A stretch of DNA of 64,000 bases, taken from positions 372,001 to 436,000 of the forward strand of contig JADKGL010000026.1 in the NCBI GenBank assembly GCA_016722295.1, written 5' to 3'. Positions 28,436-36,695 of this stretch are shown in pieces. This stretch comes from Saprospiraceae bacterium (GTDB lineage Bacteria; Bacteroidota; Bacteroidia; Chitinophagales; Saprospiraceae). The notes under the pieces are model-generated. The model did no database searches, had not been told where the DNA came from, and saw nothing but the letters and a program-made list of their open reading frames with translations. A program made the translations under genes and the position numbers. Numbering within the stretch: the first letter of the stretch is position 1; each line of letters starts with the position of its first letter.

Positions 28436-29038
28436 ATGCATTTGAAGCAAACATATTATAAAAAAAATAAATATGAAGCAGGCACTGACGAGGCAGGACG
28501 TGGCTGTTTAGCTGGTCCAGTATATGCTGCTGCAGTCATTTTAGATCGAAAAACAACTATTCTAGGGCTTGATGACAGTAAAAAATTGCAAGAAAAGCAA
28601 AGAAATGAATTGAGGGCTGAAATCGAATCCAAGGCACTCCATTGGGTTGTAAAGTCTATTACACCCAAAGAAATCGATCGAATCAATATTCTGCAGGCAA
28701 GCCTAAAAGCGATGTATCAATGCATTCAAGAGCTTGAGATCGAGCCAGAACTGATCCTTGTAGATGGAAATCGCAGGATCCCATTGCTTACGCTAAACCA
28801 AAAAACAATCATAAAAGGTGATGGAATTTATCAATCAATAGCTGCAGCTTCTATACTTGCAAAAACACATCGAGACGAATACATGCAAAAAATTCATAAA
28901 AAACATCCAGAATTTCATTGGAATCAAAACAAAGGATATCCGACAGAAGTCCATCGCTTGGCAATTCAGGAATTTGGATTGACGAGTTATCATCGAAAAA
29001 CTTTTTGCACCAATCTTATAGAAAATAGTTTGTTTTGA
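28436..29038 (+). CDS. rnhB: ribonuclease HII
   Basis: Removes ribonucleotides and RNA primers from RNA/DNA hybrids. 200 aa. Seen: EAGTDEAGRGCLAGPVYAAAVIL with the metal Asp-Glu pair, LDDSKKLQEKQR, LILVDGNRRIP with another metal Asp, and IAAASILAKTHRDEYM with the final catalytic Asp. Standard size. It is divergent from the M14 carboxypeptidase, with 52 bases between. Confidence 0.95.
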   Translation: MHLKQTYYKKNKYEAGTDEAGRGCLAGPVYAAAVILDRKTTILGLDDSKKLQEKQRNELRAEIESKALHWVVKSITPKEIDRINILQASLKAMYQCIQELEIEPELILVDGNRRIPLLTLNQKTIIKGDGIYQSIAAASILAKTHRDEYMQKIHKKHPEFHWNQNKGYPTEVHRLAIQEFGLTSYHRKTFCTNLIENSLF

Positions 29039-29053
29039 AGAAATACATTTGAA

Positions 29054-29122
29054 TAGGGCGTGCCCCTTCGGGTCAGGCTATTTCGGGGTGCCGTGCTTCG
29101 CACCAGCGTAAACGCTGCCCTA
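29054..29122. repeat. GC-rich inverted-repeat element after rnhB
   Basis: Bounded by TAGGGC (29054-29059) and GCCCTA (29117-29122), with inner hairpin GTGC-TTC-GCAC and GCGT-AA-ACGC. It is far GC-richer than its surroundings. It looks like a REP/MITE-type intergenic element; only one copy is in the window. Confidence 0.6.
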
Positions 29123-29156
29123 CATATCCTTCACGCATTTTTTAGAAACTAGCATT

Positions 29157-30362
29157 TTAACTTCGTGATTCTAAGTTTATTTTATACCAATCTAAAATTT
29201 CAAGTAGGATCTGTAATCCTGAATTTAAATCAGCTTCAGAAATATCAAGAGGAGGCATTATACGCAATGAATTATGTTCAAATAAAAACCCATCGAGTAA
29301 TAATTTTTTTTCATACGCTTTTTGTATGAAGTCATTTCTTCTGATTCGAGGGTCTAATTCTATTGCGATAAAAAGCCCTTTTCCCCGAATTTCACGAATC
29401 AAGCTATGTGTCATATTTTTTCTAATAATGGATTCATTTTGTTTTGAATTTTCCATTAGATTTGATGCGAGCAAATATTGCAAACCAGCGAATGCTGCTG
29501 CACAGCAAACTGGATTTCCTCCAAACGTTGTGATATAGGACAATACTGGATTTGTCTGAAATGAAGATAGAATATTTTTTGAACTGATTAAAGCCGCTAA
29601 TGGCAGTCCTGCGCCTAAGGCTTTTCCAGTAAGCAATATATCAGGTATAATTTGAGTATGTTGAAATGCAAATAATTTTCCAGTTCGACCGATTCCTGTT
29701 TGGATCTCATCGAAGATGAGTAATGCATTACATTCATCGCACTTTTTTCGCAACGCTAAAAAATAGTCATCAGTAGCCATTCGCACTCCTGCTTCTGCTT
29801 GTATGACTTCTATGATAACACAAGAAGTTTGAGGTGAAATGAAATGTAAATCTTCGTTTATTCCAAAATTAATAAATCGCACATCAGGAAGTAATGGATA
29901 AAATACATTTCGTTCCTCAGTATCACTTCGCAGGGATTCAGCGCCAATAGTACTACCATGGTAGGAATTTCTACATGCGATGATCCCAGATTTTCCCGTA
30001 GCGCTTCTCGCTAATTTTATTGCGGCATCGATAGCCTCACTACCAGTTGACAAAAAATAGCTGCAATCCAAAGATGAAGGCAACAAACTGAGAAGTAAAT
30101 GAGCTAATTTGATTTGAATGGATTGAATGTGCTCTCCATAGACCGTGGTATGCATATATTGCTGAGCTTGTGCATTGATCGCACGAATTACCTGCTCATT
30201 GGAGTGACCAATATTCGTCACATTAAATCCAGAGAGGAAATCTAAGTACTTGTCCCCTTTAGAATCTATGATCCAACATCCCTGAGCTCTTGAAATCTCA
30301 AAACTTTGTGGAGTGACAGAAGTAGCTCCAATGTTTTCAAAAAATCTTCTTTTCCAATACAT
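29157..30362 (-). CDS. class III PLP-dependent aminotransferase (acetylornithine/ornithine type)
   Basis: 401 aa. Seen: DFLSGFNVTNIGHSN, YFLSTGSEAIDAAIKLAR (phosphate binding), RNSYHGSTIGAESL, the PLP Asp in LLIFDEIQTGIGRTGKLFAFQ, Schiff-base Lys in LLTGKALGAGLPLAALIS, and TTFGGNPVCCAAAFAGL. The family fits ornithine, acetylornithine or omega-amino-acid transaminases; substrate is not decidable. The ALDH7 gene about 3 kb away could hint at lysine or omega-amino-acid catabolism, but they are not in one operon. Normal length. Confidence 0.85.
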   Translation of the reverse strand: MYWKRRFFENIGATSVTPQSFEISRAQGCWIIDSKGDKYLDFLSGFNVTNIGHSNEQVIRAINAQAQQYMHTTVYGEHIQSIQIKLAHLLLSLLPSSLDCSYFLSTGSEAIDAAIKLARSATGKSGIIACRNSYHGSTIGAESLRSDTEERNVFYPLLPDVRFINFGINEDLHFISPQTSCVIIEVIQAEAGVRMATDDYFLALRKKCDECNALLIFDEIQTGIGRTGKLFAFQHTQIIPDILLTGKALGAGLPLAALISSKNILSSFQTNPVLSYITTFGGNPVCCAAAFAGLQYLLASNLMENSKQNESIIRKNMTHSLIREIRGKGLFIAIELDPRIRRNDFIQKAYEKKLLLDGFLFEHNSLRIMPPLDISEADLNSGLQILLEILDWYKINLESRS

Positions 30363-30456
30363 TTTTATAAAAACGTGATGTTAGTAAACAATTCTGTTTG
30401 CCGTTGAGTTTATTTGAATTATTTGCAATATTAGCTAAAAACAAGGCTGTTTGCCT

Positions 30457-30464
30457 TATCTTTG
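30457..30464 (+). promoter_or_regulatory. -7 element of the thioredoxin-fold gene
   Basis: TATCTTTG matches TAnnTTTG and places transcription near 30468, supporting the ATG at 30483 over the upstream TTG at 30462, which overlaps the element. Confidence 0.5.
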
Positions 30465-30482
30465 AACAATAATAAAGAATCA

Positions 30483-31676
30483 ATGAAATTTTACATGAGA
30501 CTTGTATATATAATTGTTGCCCTGAGTGCTACTTTTGGAATGAGTGTATCTGCTCAAGGTGAAAATACAAAGGGAATACAATTTTTTCACGGTACATTCA
30601 AAGAAGCTATGGAGTTAGCTTCTAAAGAAGGGAAGTTAATCTTTATGGATGCATATACTAGTTGGTGTGGTCCTTGCAAACGAATGGCTGCTTCTGTATT
30701 TCCCGATCCTGTAGCTGGAGAATTTTTCAATCCAACTTTCATCAATATGAAAGTAGATATGGAGAAAGAAGAAGGACCAAGTTTGTCTCAAAAATTTAAT
30801 GTGCAGTCCTATCCAACTTTGCTTTTTATCGATGGTTCTGGAAACTTAGTTCATAGAGCTTCAGGTGCTCGGCCAGTAGATGGACTAATTGACCTTGGCA
30901 AAGAAGCCTTGGCTAAAGTTGATAAATCTGGAGATTTTGCAAAACTCTATAATGAAGGGAAAAGAGATCATGAGACGATATTAGGCTATATCAAAGCTTT
31001 GAATCAAGCAGGCAAACCATCTTTAAAAATTACAAATGATTATTTGCTTTCACAGAAAGATCTAAGCACAAAGGAAAATCTTGAAATCATTTTAACTGGA
31101 GCAACTGATGCTGACTCTAAAGTATTTGATTATTTGATTCAACATAAAGATGCGATAATAAAGTTGAAGTCGAAGGAAATTTTTGAAAATAAAGTAATTG
31201 CTTGCTGTAAGAAAACATTCTATAAAGCGAAAGAATATCGAAATGAGACCTTATTGCAAGATGCACAATCAAAAATGAAAAATGTGCCATCAAAGGCAAA
31301 AGAATTCAAATTTGATACTGACCTACAGTATTATGGAGAAACAGGTAACGTTGCTGCTTTCACAAAAGCTGCAAAAGGATATGCTTCCAAGATTGCTAAG
31401 AAAGATGCTCAAAAATTGTCTACTCTTGCTAACCAATGTATGCAATATTTCAAAGGCAATAAATCGACAAGTCAACTTGCAGAGCAATTTGCAAAAAAAG
31501 CAATGTTATCTGGCAGTGGAAATAGCAATTATTATATGAATTATGCAAGTATTTTGGAGAACAACGGCAAAAAGCAGGATGCCATTTTGATTGTAAGAAA
31601 AGCACTTGAATTGGCTAAATCTAAAAATGAACCGACAAATGCTATTGAAACTTATTTGCTACAACTTCAATCATAG
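30483..31676 (+). CDS. exported thioredoxin-fold protein with helical tail
   Basis: 397 aa from MKFYMRLVYIIVALSATF. Signal peptide ending SVSAQ. Thioredoxin domain (about 28-145): GKLIFMDAYTSWCGPCKRMAAS with a CGPC redox pair, then VQSYPTLLFIDGSGNLVHRASGA with the cis-Pro. The remaining 250 residues are helical and end with a TPR-like unit (NYYMNYASILENNGKKQDAILIVRKALELA). This is a periplasmic thiol reductant or oxidant of unknown partner. The layout (Trx plus alpha-helical repeats) is common in Bacteroidota. Confidence 0.82.
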   Translation: MKFYMRLVYIIVALSATFGMSVSAQGENTKGIQFFHGTFKEAMELASKEGKLIFMDAYTSWCGPCKRMAASVFPDPVAGEFFNPTFINMKVDMEKEEGPSLSQKFNVQSYPTLLFIDGSGNLVHRASGARPVDGLIDLGKEALAKVDKSGDFAKLYNEGKRDHETILGYIKALNQAGKPSLKITNDYLLSQKDLSTKENLEIILTGATDADSKVFDYLIQHKDAIIKLKSKEIFENKVIACCKKTFYKAKEYRNETLLQDAQSKMKNVPSKAKEFKFDTDLQYYGETGNVAAFTKAAKGYASKIAKKDAQKLSTLANQCMQYFKGNKSTSQLAEQFAKKAMLSGSGNSNYYMNYASILENNGKKQDAILIVRKALELAKSKNEPTNAIETYLLQLQS

Positions 31677-31702
31677 TTAAATCGGATTCGAGTTACTTTA
31701 CA

Positions 31703-32371
31703 TTGAATTTTATATCACATTTCTACTTATTGTCTGATGTAAATCAACCATATCAGACCTTAGGTTGTATTCTTCCCGATCTTGTAAGAGCATCTGGTCC
31801 ATTCAGACTGAGAGAATCGAAGATAACTATTGAGTTTCCGCATACTGAAATTGAACTTGGAATATCGATACATCTTAGAACAGATCAGCTATTTCATCAA
31901 AGTGAATTTTTTATGAAATGGATGAAGCAAATTAATAAAGATTTGGTTGACCAACAATTGGAAAGTATTCCGAAGTATCTCAATTTCTATAGCCATATAT
32001 TGGTTGAAATGTATCTTGACAGAATGTTGTTGGAGCGATCAAAAGGATTGGGAGAGCAATTTTATTCAAGTTTGGCGATGGTGGACAAAGCTGAATTAGC
32101 TAATTGGTGGAATAGTAGAATCTCAATAGAAGAAATGGATAATTTTTGGAAATTTTATCAACGATTTATTGATTCAAAATTTGTATTACAATATTCGACA
32201 GAAAGTGGATTTAAGAGAGCCGTTTCAAATTTTGCATTTCGGGTCCATCAATATAAAATAAGTGAGACAGATGCCGAGAAAATTTATAATTCTTGCAAAG
32301 AATTAGAATTAACTATACACCAAGATTGGCATGCATTTTGGCAATTTATGATTGATGGTATAAAAAAATAA
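31703..32371 (+). CDS. acyl-carrier-protein phosphodiesterase-like protein (AcpH/DUF479)
   Basis: 222 aa, helical. Seen: MNFISHFYLL, LGCILPDLVR (about 22-31) and LGISIHLRTDQLFHQS (about 52-67), which fit the spaced His/Asp pattern of AcpH (NFLAH..., GxxLxDF, GIxxHRxID). AcpH removes phosphopantetheine from ACP; activity here is inferred from weak similarity. It appears to start at TTG (31703), because no ATG or GTG is in frame before the conserved NFISH. It follows the thioredoxin-fold gene by 26 bases. Confidence 0.55.
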   Translation: MNFISHFYLLSDVNQPYQTLGCILPDLVRASGPFRLRESKITIEFPHTEIELGISIHLRTDQLFHQSEFFMKWMKQINKDLVDQQLESIPKYLNFYSHILVEMYLDRMLLERSKGLGEQFYSSLAMVDKAELANWWNSRISIEEMDNFWKFYQRFIDSKFVLQYSTESGFKRAVSNFAFRVHQYKISETDAEKIYNSCKELELTIHQDWHAFWQFMIDGIKK

Positions 32372-32426
32372 CTTAGTATTGTGTACTTTATTCAATATAA
32401 AAGTCATTGTGAAGTATTAATTCAGA

Positions 32427-32628
32427 GGGTCACAGTTTGCAACTGCGATCCTTTTTATCCAGATGGTGACAGTTTGCAACTGCGATCTATATAATGGAAT
32501 TTATAAATCCCACCAGTATTTAATGGTGGATAATTTTTATTGTTCAAATTTCTTATTATCGCAACTATATAGAAATATTGAATTGCAAATTCATAATGTA
32601 TTGTATTGATTTTAAAACTTCGACAATC
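32427..32628. repeat. composite palindromic repeat, copy A
   Basis: About 200 bp. It begins with two near-identical palindromes around CAGTTTGCAACTGCGATC (32430-32450 and 32464-32487), then a GGAATTTAT half (partner degenerate), CCACCA...TGGTGG (32510-32529), a conserved AT-rich block TTGTTCAAATTTCTTATTATCGC, and a right end near TTAAAACTTCGACAATC. It is over 90% identical by eye to copy C (34698-34904). Together with the flanks this accounts for the gap 32372-32661. Confidence 0.85.
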
Positions 32629-32661
32629 TTGACATTATCTTGAATAAAAAGGAACATCTTA

Positions 32662-33717
32662 TTGAATTATTTCGTTCTATTATTCATGTACACAGTTCCT
32701 CTATATCCTTTATCGGCACAAGATCCTGAGACTTTAGATCGGGGTGATGTGAAGATAGAGTGTGCGGCGGATTTACAGATAGTAGAATTTAATTCAACCA
32801 AACCATACAAAGTAGTCGTGACTCAGGATCAAACAAGAAAGCATGAGATCAAATTGAAGGCATTAGATCCAACATTTTCTGCCAACTATACTTGGGAGTT
32901 AGGATCAGGCACAATTGTGACATTTAAAAAGTATTGGAATCTTTACCCAAATGAACTTGCAGCACTTGATGGGGTAAGTTATATTAGTGGTGCTTTTTTT
33001 ATGCCGCCAAACAATTCTGATTTCGGTGAAACAAATGGTGTAATCTTATTAAAAGATAATTCAGGAGAAAAAGATTTACGACAAGCCCAAGTGTTTTTTG
33101 AAAAAGATGCGCCTAGTTATTGGAATCCAAATGAACCGAATTGGTCTTATTATTGGAAGCAGTTTGTGGATTTAAAGGAAATTAATAAAATAATTTTTGT
33201 TCCTAATATTAAATCAAAATGCCCTACTAGTGAACATGCTTGTACAGCAATCAATATACGTGATTTTTCAAATTTAAATACATATTACAGTCAAAAATTT
33301 TCTGAGGAAATTTATATTTCCCCAACCGCAAAAGGACTGCATGCTTTTTTAGCCATGCTTGCACATGAAAATCATCATATTGTTATTGCCAAACAATTCT
33401 GGCCAAACGGGTATACTGGAAATCAAGATTTAGATGGCGATGGTATATTAGATGACGAAGATGGAGATACATATCCTAATTGGTTTGAAACAAGTGATAT
33501 TGGAAAGAAGTATAAATTTAAACTGAATAATAAATTTGACAAGTTTGGTGGAATTGAAATTCTAGATGATGGAACTGAAGTTTTATCTTCTGGTACCATG
33601 TATGAAGAAGATGAATGCAATAAAATTGCCCTAGGTATTAATCAAAAAATTTACGATAAATTGGACTGGTCATTTGATGTGAAAAATTTATTTCAAGGTA
33701 AAAACTGGCAAAAATGA
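32662..33717 (+). CDS. secreted protein with HExxH motif and calcium-loop-like segment, family unknown
   Basis: 351 aa, not assigned to a known family. N-terminal signal peptide MNYFVLLFMYTVPLYPLSAQ. The middle (about 30-200) looks like beta-rich domains. At about 229-240, FLAMLAHENHHIVIAKQFW contains HENHH, an HExxH zinc-peptidase motif. At about 253-266, DLDGDGILDDEDGD resembles EF-hand/thrombospondin type 3 calcium loops. Start is TTG (32662), with GGAA 8 bases before; the later ATG (32686) would leave only a 12-residue leader. It overlaps the next gene by 4 bases (ATGA). No T9SS tail. Function proposed only as a candidate metalloprotease. Confidence 0.6.
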   Translation: MNYFVLLFMYTVPLYPLSAQDPETLDRGDVKIECAADLQIVEFNSTKPYKVVVTQDQTRKHEIKLKALDPTFSANYTWELGSGTIVTFKKYWNLYPNELAALDGVSYISGAFFMPPNNSDFGETNGVILLKDNSGEKDLRQAQVFFEKDAPSYWNPNEPNWSYYWKQFVDLKEINKIIFVPNIKSKCPTSEHACTAINIRDFSNLNTYYSQKFSEEIYISPTAKGLHAFLAMLAHENHHIVIAKQFWPNGYTGNQDLDGDGILDDEDGDTYPNWFETSDIGKKYKFKLNNKFDKFGGIEILDDGTEVLSSGTMYEEDECNKIALGINQKIYDKLDWSFDVKNLFQGKNWQK

Positions 33718-34499
33718 AACACTTACTAATTTTAATAATCGTAATTAATAATTCTTGTTCTTGCCAGAGTAGTCTTAATAATTTTGAATTTAAGCTATAC
33801 AAATTACTGGTTGCTGACACATTAAGCAATAGTTTATTTAAAGAAATTCAAATAGAAAGTAAGAATTTATATTTTCGAAAAAATTTGTCTGAAGTTTTTG
33901 TCAAAACTACAAATGATTTTATTGCTAAAATTAATAAAATTGATACCTTTAATTTTATCAGTACTACTCACTCTTCTGATTATACTTATTATGCATTGTT
34001 ATCTTTAAATTCTATGTTATATTCTATAAAGTATGCCAGTCTAGACTCATCAGAACAGCTTATACACATTATTAATGATTTAGCATCTGATAGTGTGGAA
34101 GAAAAGAAAATAGTTCTATTATTGCAATCTTGCATTTTTAAATTACCCACTTCCCAAAAAAAGTTGCTTTTTGATAAGTATAAGAATGATCAAAAAGTAA
34201 TTTATGACTTGTCTGAAGCATTAATAAGAAGCATTAAAGGTGAGGAAGAAATATATTCTTTCATTTCATATATTTTACATCAAAGTATTTCGATTAGTTC
34301 AAAATATGAACTATATAAACATATTATCAGCTGTGCTTTTGAAAAAAGTAGGCAATTTAGTGACTCAGAGCCTTCATTAATAAAAAAAATAGTTATTAAT
34401 GAAAAGAGTATCTTAAATAGAATGAAAATTGATAAAAAAGATGATTTTAATTCAAGTCATGAACTCTATAGATATTTAGAACTTTATGAAACAGATTAA
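33714..34499 (+). CDS. predicted lipoprotein, unknown function
   Basis: 261 aa. Short hydrophobic leader MKHLLILIIVINNSCSC with Cys residues at 15 and 17 in a lipobox-like position, so probably lipid-anchored in the periplasm or outer membrane. The rest is helical and rich in Lys, Ser, Ile and Leu, with no motif recognised. Its ATG overlaps the stop of the HExxH gene, so the two are translationally coupled and probably act together (substrate, inhibitor or anchor are all possible). AT-richness is higher than in neighbouring housekeeping genes. Confidence 0.6.
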   Translation: MKHLLILIIVINNSCSCQSSLNNFEFKLYKLLVADTLSNSLFKEIQIESKNLYFRKNLSEVFVKTTNDFIAKINKIDTFNFISTTHSSDYTYYALLSLNSMLYSIKYASLDSSEQLIHIINDLASDSVEEKKIVLLLQSCIFKLPTSQKKLLFDKYKNDQKVIYDLSEALIRSIKGEEEIYSFISYILHQSISISSKYELYKHIISCAFEKSRQFSDSEPSLIKKIVINEKSILNRMKIDKKDDFNSSHELYRYLELYETD

Positions 34500-34541
34500 A
34501 CAGAAACTTGATAACTTAGTATATAGTTTAGTAATTTCTAG

Positions 34542-34696
34542 ATGATCGCAGTATGCAACTGCGATCCAAATTGATAGGAATTTGTAATTCCTATCAGTGT
34601 TTTATACTAATTGATGATAATATTAATTGTTCAAATTTCTTATTATCGCAACTATATAGAAGTATTGAATTACAAATTCATGATGTATTGTATCGA
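34542..34696. repeat. composite palindromic repeat, copy B (diverged, truncated right end)
   Basis: It starts with the GATCGCAGT-ATGCA-ACTGCGATC palindrome and has a perfect GATAGGAATT-TGT-AATTCCTATC hairpin where copy C has GGAATT-TAT-AATTCC, followed by the shared TTGTTCAAATTTCTTATTATCGC block. It stops at TATCGAAG, where copy C begins. Confidence 0.8.
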
Positions 34697-34697
34697 A

Positions 34698-34904
34698 GGG
34701 TCACAGTTTGCAACAGCGATCCTATATATCCAGATGGTCGCAGTTTGCAACTGCGATCCTATATATAATGGAATTTATAATTCCCACCAGTATTTAATGG
34801 TGGATAATTTTTATTGTTCAAATTTCTTATTATCGCAACTATATAGAAATATTGAATTGCAAATTCAAAATGTATTGTATCGAAGTTTAAAACTTCGACA
34901 ATCC
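34698..34904. repeat. composite palindromic repeat, copy C
   Basis: Directly abuts copy B and has the same orientation as copy A. Palindromes: two CAGTTTGCAACtGCGATC units, GGAATT-TAT-AATTCC, CCACCA...TGGTGG, and right-end CGAAGTTT-AAAACTTCG. Copies B and C together fill the gap between the lipoprotein gene and nadE. Confidence 0.88.
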
Positions 34905-34923
34905 TGAGTATCACCTTATTCCC

Positions 34924-36561
34924 TCAATCCAAATACTTCCCTTCAATAGGTAATCTTCTTCCCAAACCAAAAGATTTTGAAGAAATTCTTAACACAGGTG
35001 GAGATTGATATCGCTTAAATTCTGCGCGATTGACCATACGACATGATCTCAATACAATAGCTGGATCATGTCCTTGTTCAATGATTTCATTTGGACCTTT
35101 TCTTTGTTCAATATATTGATAAAGTATAGGATCCAAAATGCTATAATCGGGCAATGAATCACTATCCTTTTGTCCGGGACGAAGTTCAGCAGATGGTGGT
35201 TTTGTTATGGAATTTTGAGGAATGATCATTTCATTTCGATTGACATAATGTGCAAGCTCGTAAACTTGTGTTTTATAAACATCTGCCAATACAGCTAAGC
35301 CACCGCAAAGATCACCATACATCGTTCCATAGCCTACAGCCATTTCTGATTTATTAGTGGTATTGAGTAGAATGGAACCAAATTTATTTGAGAATGCCAT
35401 GAGGAGCATTCCTCTTATTCTTGCTTGAATATTTTCTTCTGTGACATTCGGTGCAAGTCCTGCAAAATAAGGTTGAAGAATATCTGCATAAGATTTATAA
35501 ACGGATTCAATTGCAATAATCTCATATTTAATTCCTAGATTGATTGCTAATGCTTTTGCATCAACTACCGAACCTTCAGAAGAATATTGTGATGGCATCA
35601 ACAATGCAGTAATATTATCTTTTCCTAGTGCTTTCACAGCGAGAACACAGGTAAGTGCAGAATCAATTCCACCAGATAATCCAAGAATTGCCGATTTTAA
35701 ATTAAGCTTTGCAAAATAGTCTTTTATGCCTAGGACTAATGCACTATGGATTAATGGAATTTTCTGTTTTTCTTGTTCTTTATTAATGCCGCCACGAATT
35801 ACTTCTTCCAAATCATAATTTCTTTGACAAGATTCAAAAAAAGGCATTTCATCAAAAGCCAATCCATCAGGTGACATCACAACTGATCCACCATCGAAAA
35901 TAATATCTGTTTGTGATCCAAAACTATTTACATAGAACATTGGAATTTTGTATTTCAACACATTAGCGCGAATGACTTCATTTCGTTCGTTTGCATGATC
36001 ATAACTGAAAGGTGAGGCTGAAAGATTTAATATAAAGTCGGGATTGTATCTCATCATTTCATCCATTGGTACAATCTTGTACATTGGATTTTCATTCCCT
36101 AAATTCCATATGTCTTCACAAATCGTAATTGCTATTTTTTTCCCTTTATATTCTACAATAGTAAAGTCTTTATTGGGTTCAAAATATCGATATTCATCAA
36201 AGATATCATAGTTGGGCAACAGTGCTTTATTAGCAATGTATTGCACTTTTCCATCAAATAAAAAAAATGCACTGTTATATAAATCTTTTCCTTCAACTTC
36301 AGGATTCACACTAGGCGCTCCAACAACAATTGCTAAATCATAACTTAGAGAACATAATTCTGTTATTACTGCCATTGACTGATGAATAAAATCTCTAAAC
36401 TCTAAAAAATCTCGCGGTGGATATCCACAAGTGGACAATTCTGAAAAACAAATCAAATCAGATCCATCTGCTTTAGCTTTTTCGATTGCAGTTTTCATTT
36501 GTGCAAGATTGCCTTCAAAATTGCCTATATGATAATTTAATTGCGCTAATGTAATTTGCAT
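34924..36561 (-). CDS. nadE: glutamine-dependent NAD+ synthetase
   Basis: Last step of NAD synthesis, with glutamine as ammonia source. 545 aa, two domains. N-terminal nitrilase-like glutaminase (about 1-260): CFSELSTCGYPPRDFLEF with the catalytic Glu, KALLPNYDIFDEYRYF with the Lys, and ITICEDIWN with the nucleophile Cys. C-terminal NAD synthetase (about 275-545): LGLSGGIDSALTCVLAV, the PP-loop for ATP, then NKSEMAVGYGTMYGDLCGGLAVLADVYKTQVYEL and KPPSAELRPGQKDSDSLPDY. All key residues are present; size is normal. Confidence 0.95.
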   Translation of the reverse strand: MQITLAQLNYHIGNFEGNLAQMKTAIEKAKADGSDLICFSELSTCGYPPRDFLEFRDFIHQSMAVITELCSLSYDLAIVVGAPSVNPEVEGKDLYNSAFFLFDGKVQYIANKALLPNYDIFDEYRYFEPNKDFTIVEYKGKKIAITICEDIWNLGNENPMYKIVPMDEMMRYNPDFILNLSASPFSYDHANERNEVIRANVLKYKIPMFYVNSFGSQTDIIFDGGSVVMSPDGLAFDEMPFFESCQRNYDLEEVIRGGINKEQEKQKIPLIHSALVLGIKDYFAKLNLKSAILGLSGGIDSALTCVLAVKALGKDNITALLMPSQYSSEGSVVDAKALAINLGIKYEIIAIESVYKSYADILQPYFAGLAPNVTEENIQARIRGMLLMAFSNKFGSILLNTTNKSEMAVGYGTMYGDLCGGLAVLADVYKTQVYELAHYVNRNEMIIPQNSITKPPSAELRPGQKDSDSLPDYSILDPILYQYIEQRKGPNEIIEQGHDPAIVLRSCRMVNRAEFKRYQSPPVLRISSKSFGLGRRLPIEGKYLD

Positions 36562-36695
36562 TTTGTAATATGATAATTTAAGGCAAATGTAAAATAATTC
36601 TCTCGATTGCCCTTGATTCTACACAAGAAAGACTTTATATTTTGAATGGTACTGGATTTGGGCCTTGATCATGAAAATTTTCTTATTTTTACTCC

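Noticed and set aside
24515..30362. ALDH7 gene and aminotransferase as a lysine-degradation cluster
   Set aside because: They are 3 kb apart, separated by the M14 and rnhB genes and not in one operon; the aminotransferase is shorter than lysine 6-aminotransferases as I recall them.
34500..34904. CRISPR array or small genes in the repeat copies B and C
   Set aside because: Only two long imperfect copies without regular spacers. The open frames there are by-products of repeat sequence and lack conserved starts.
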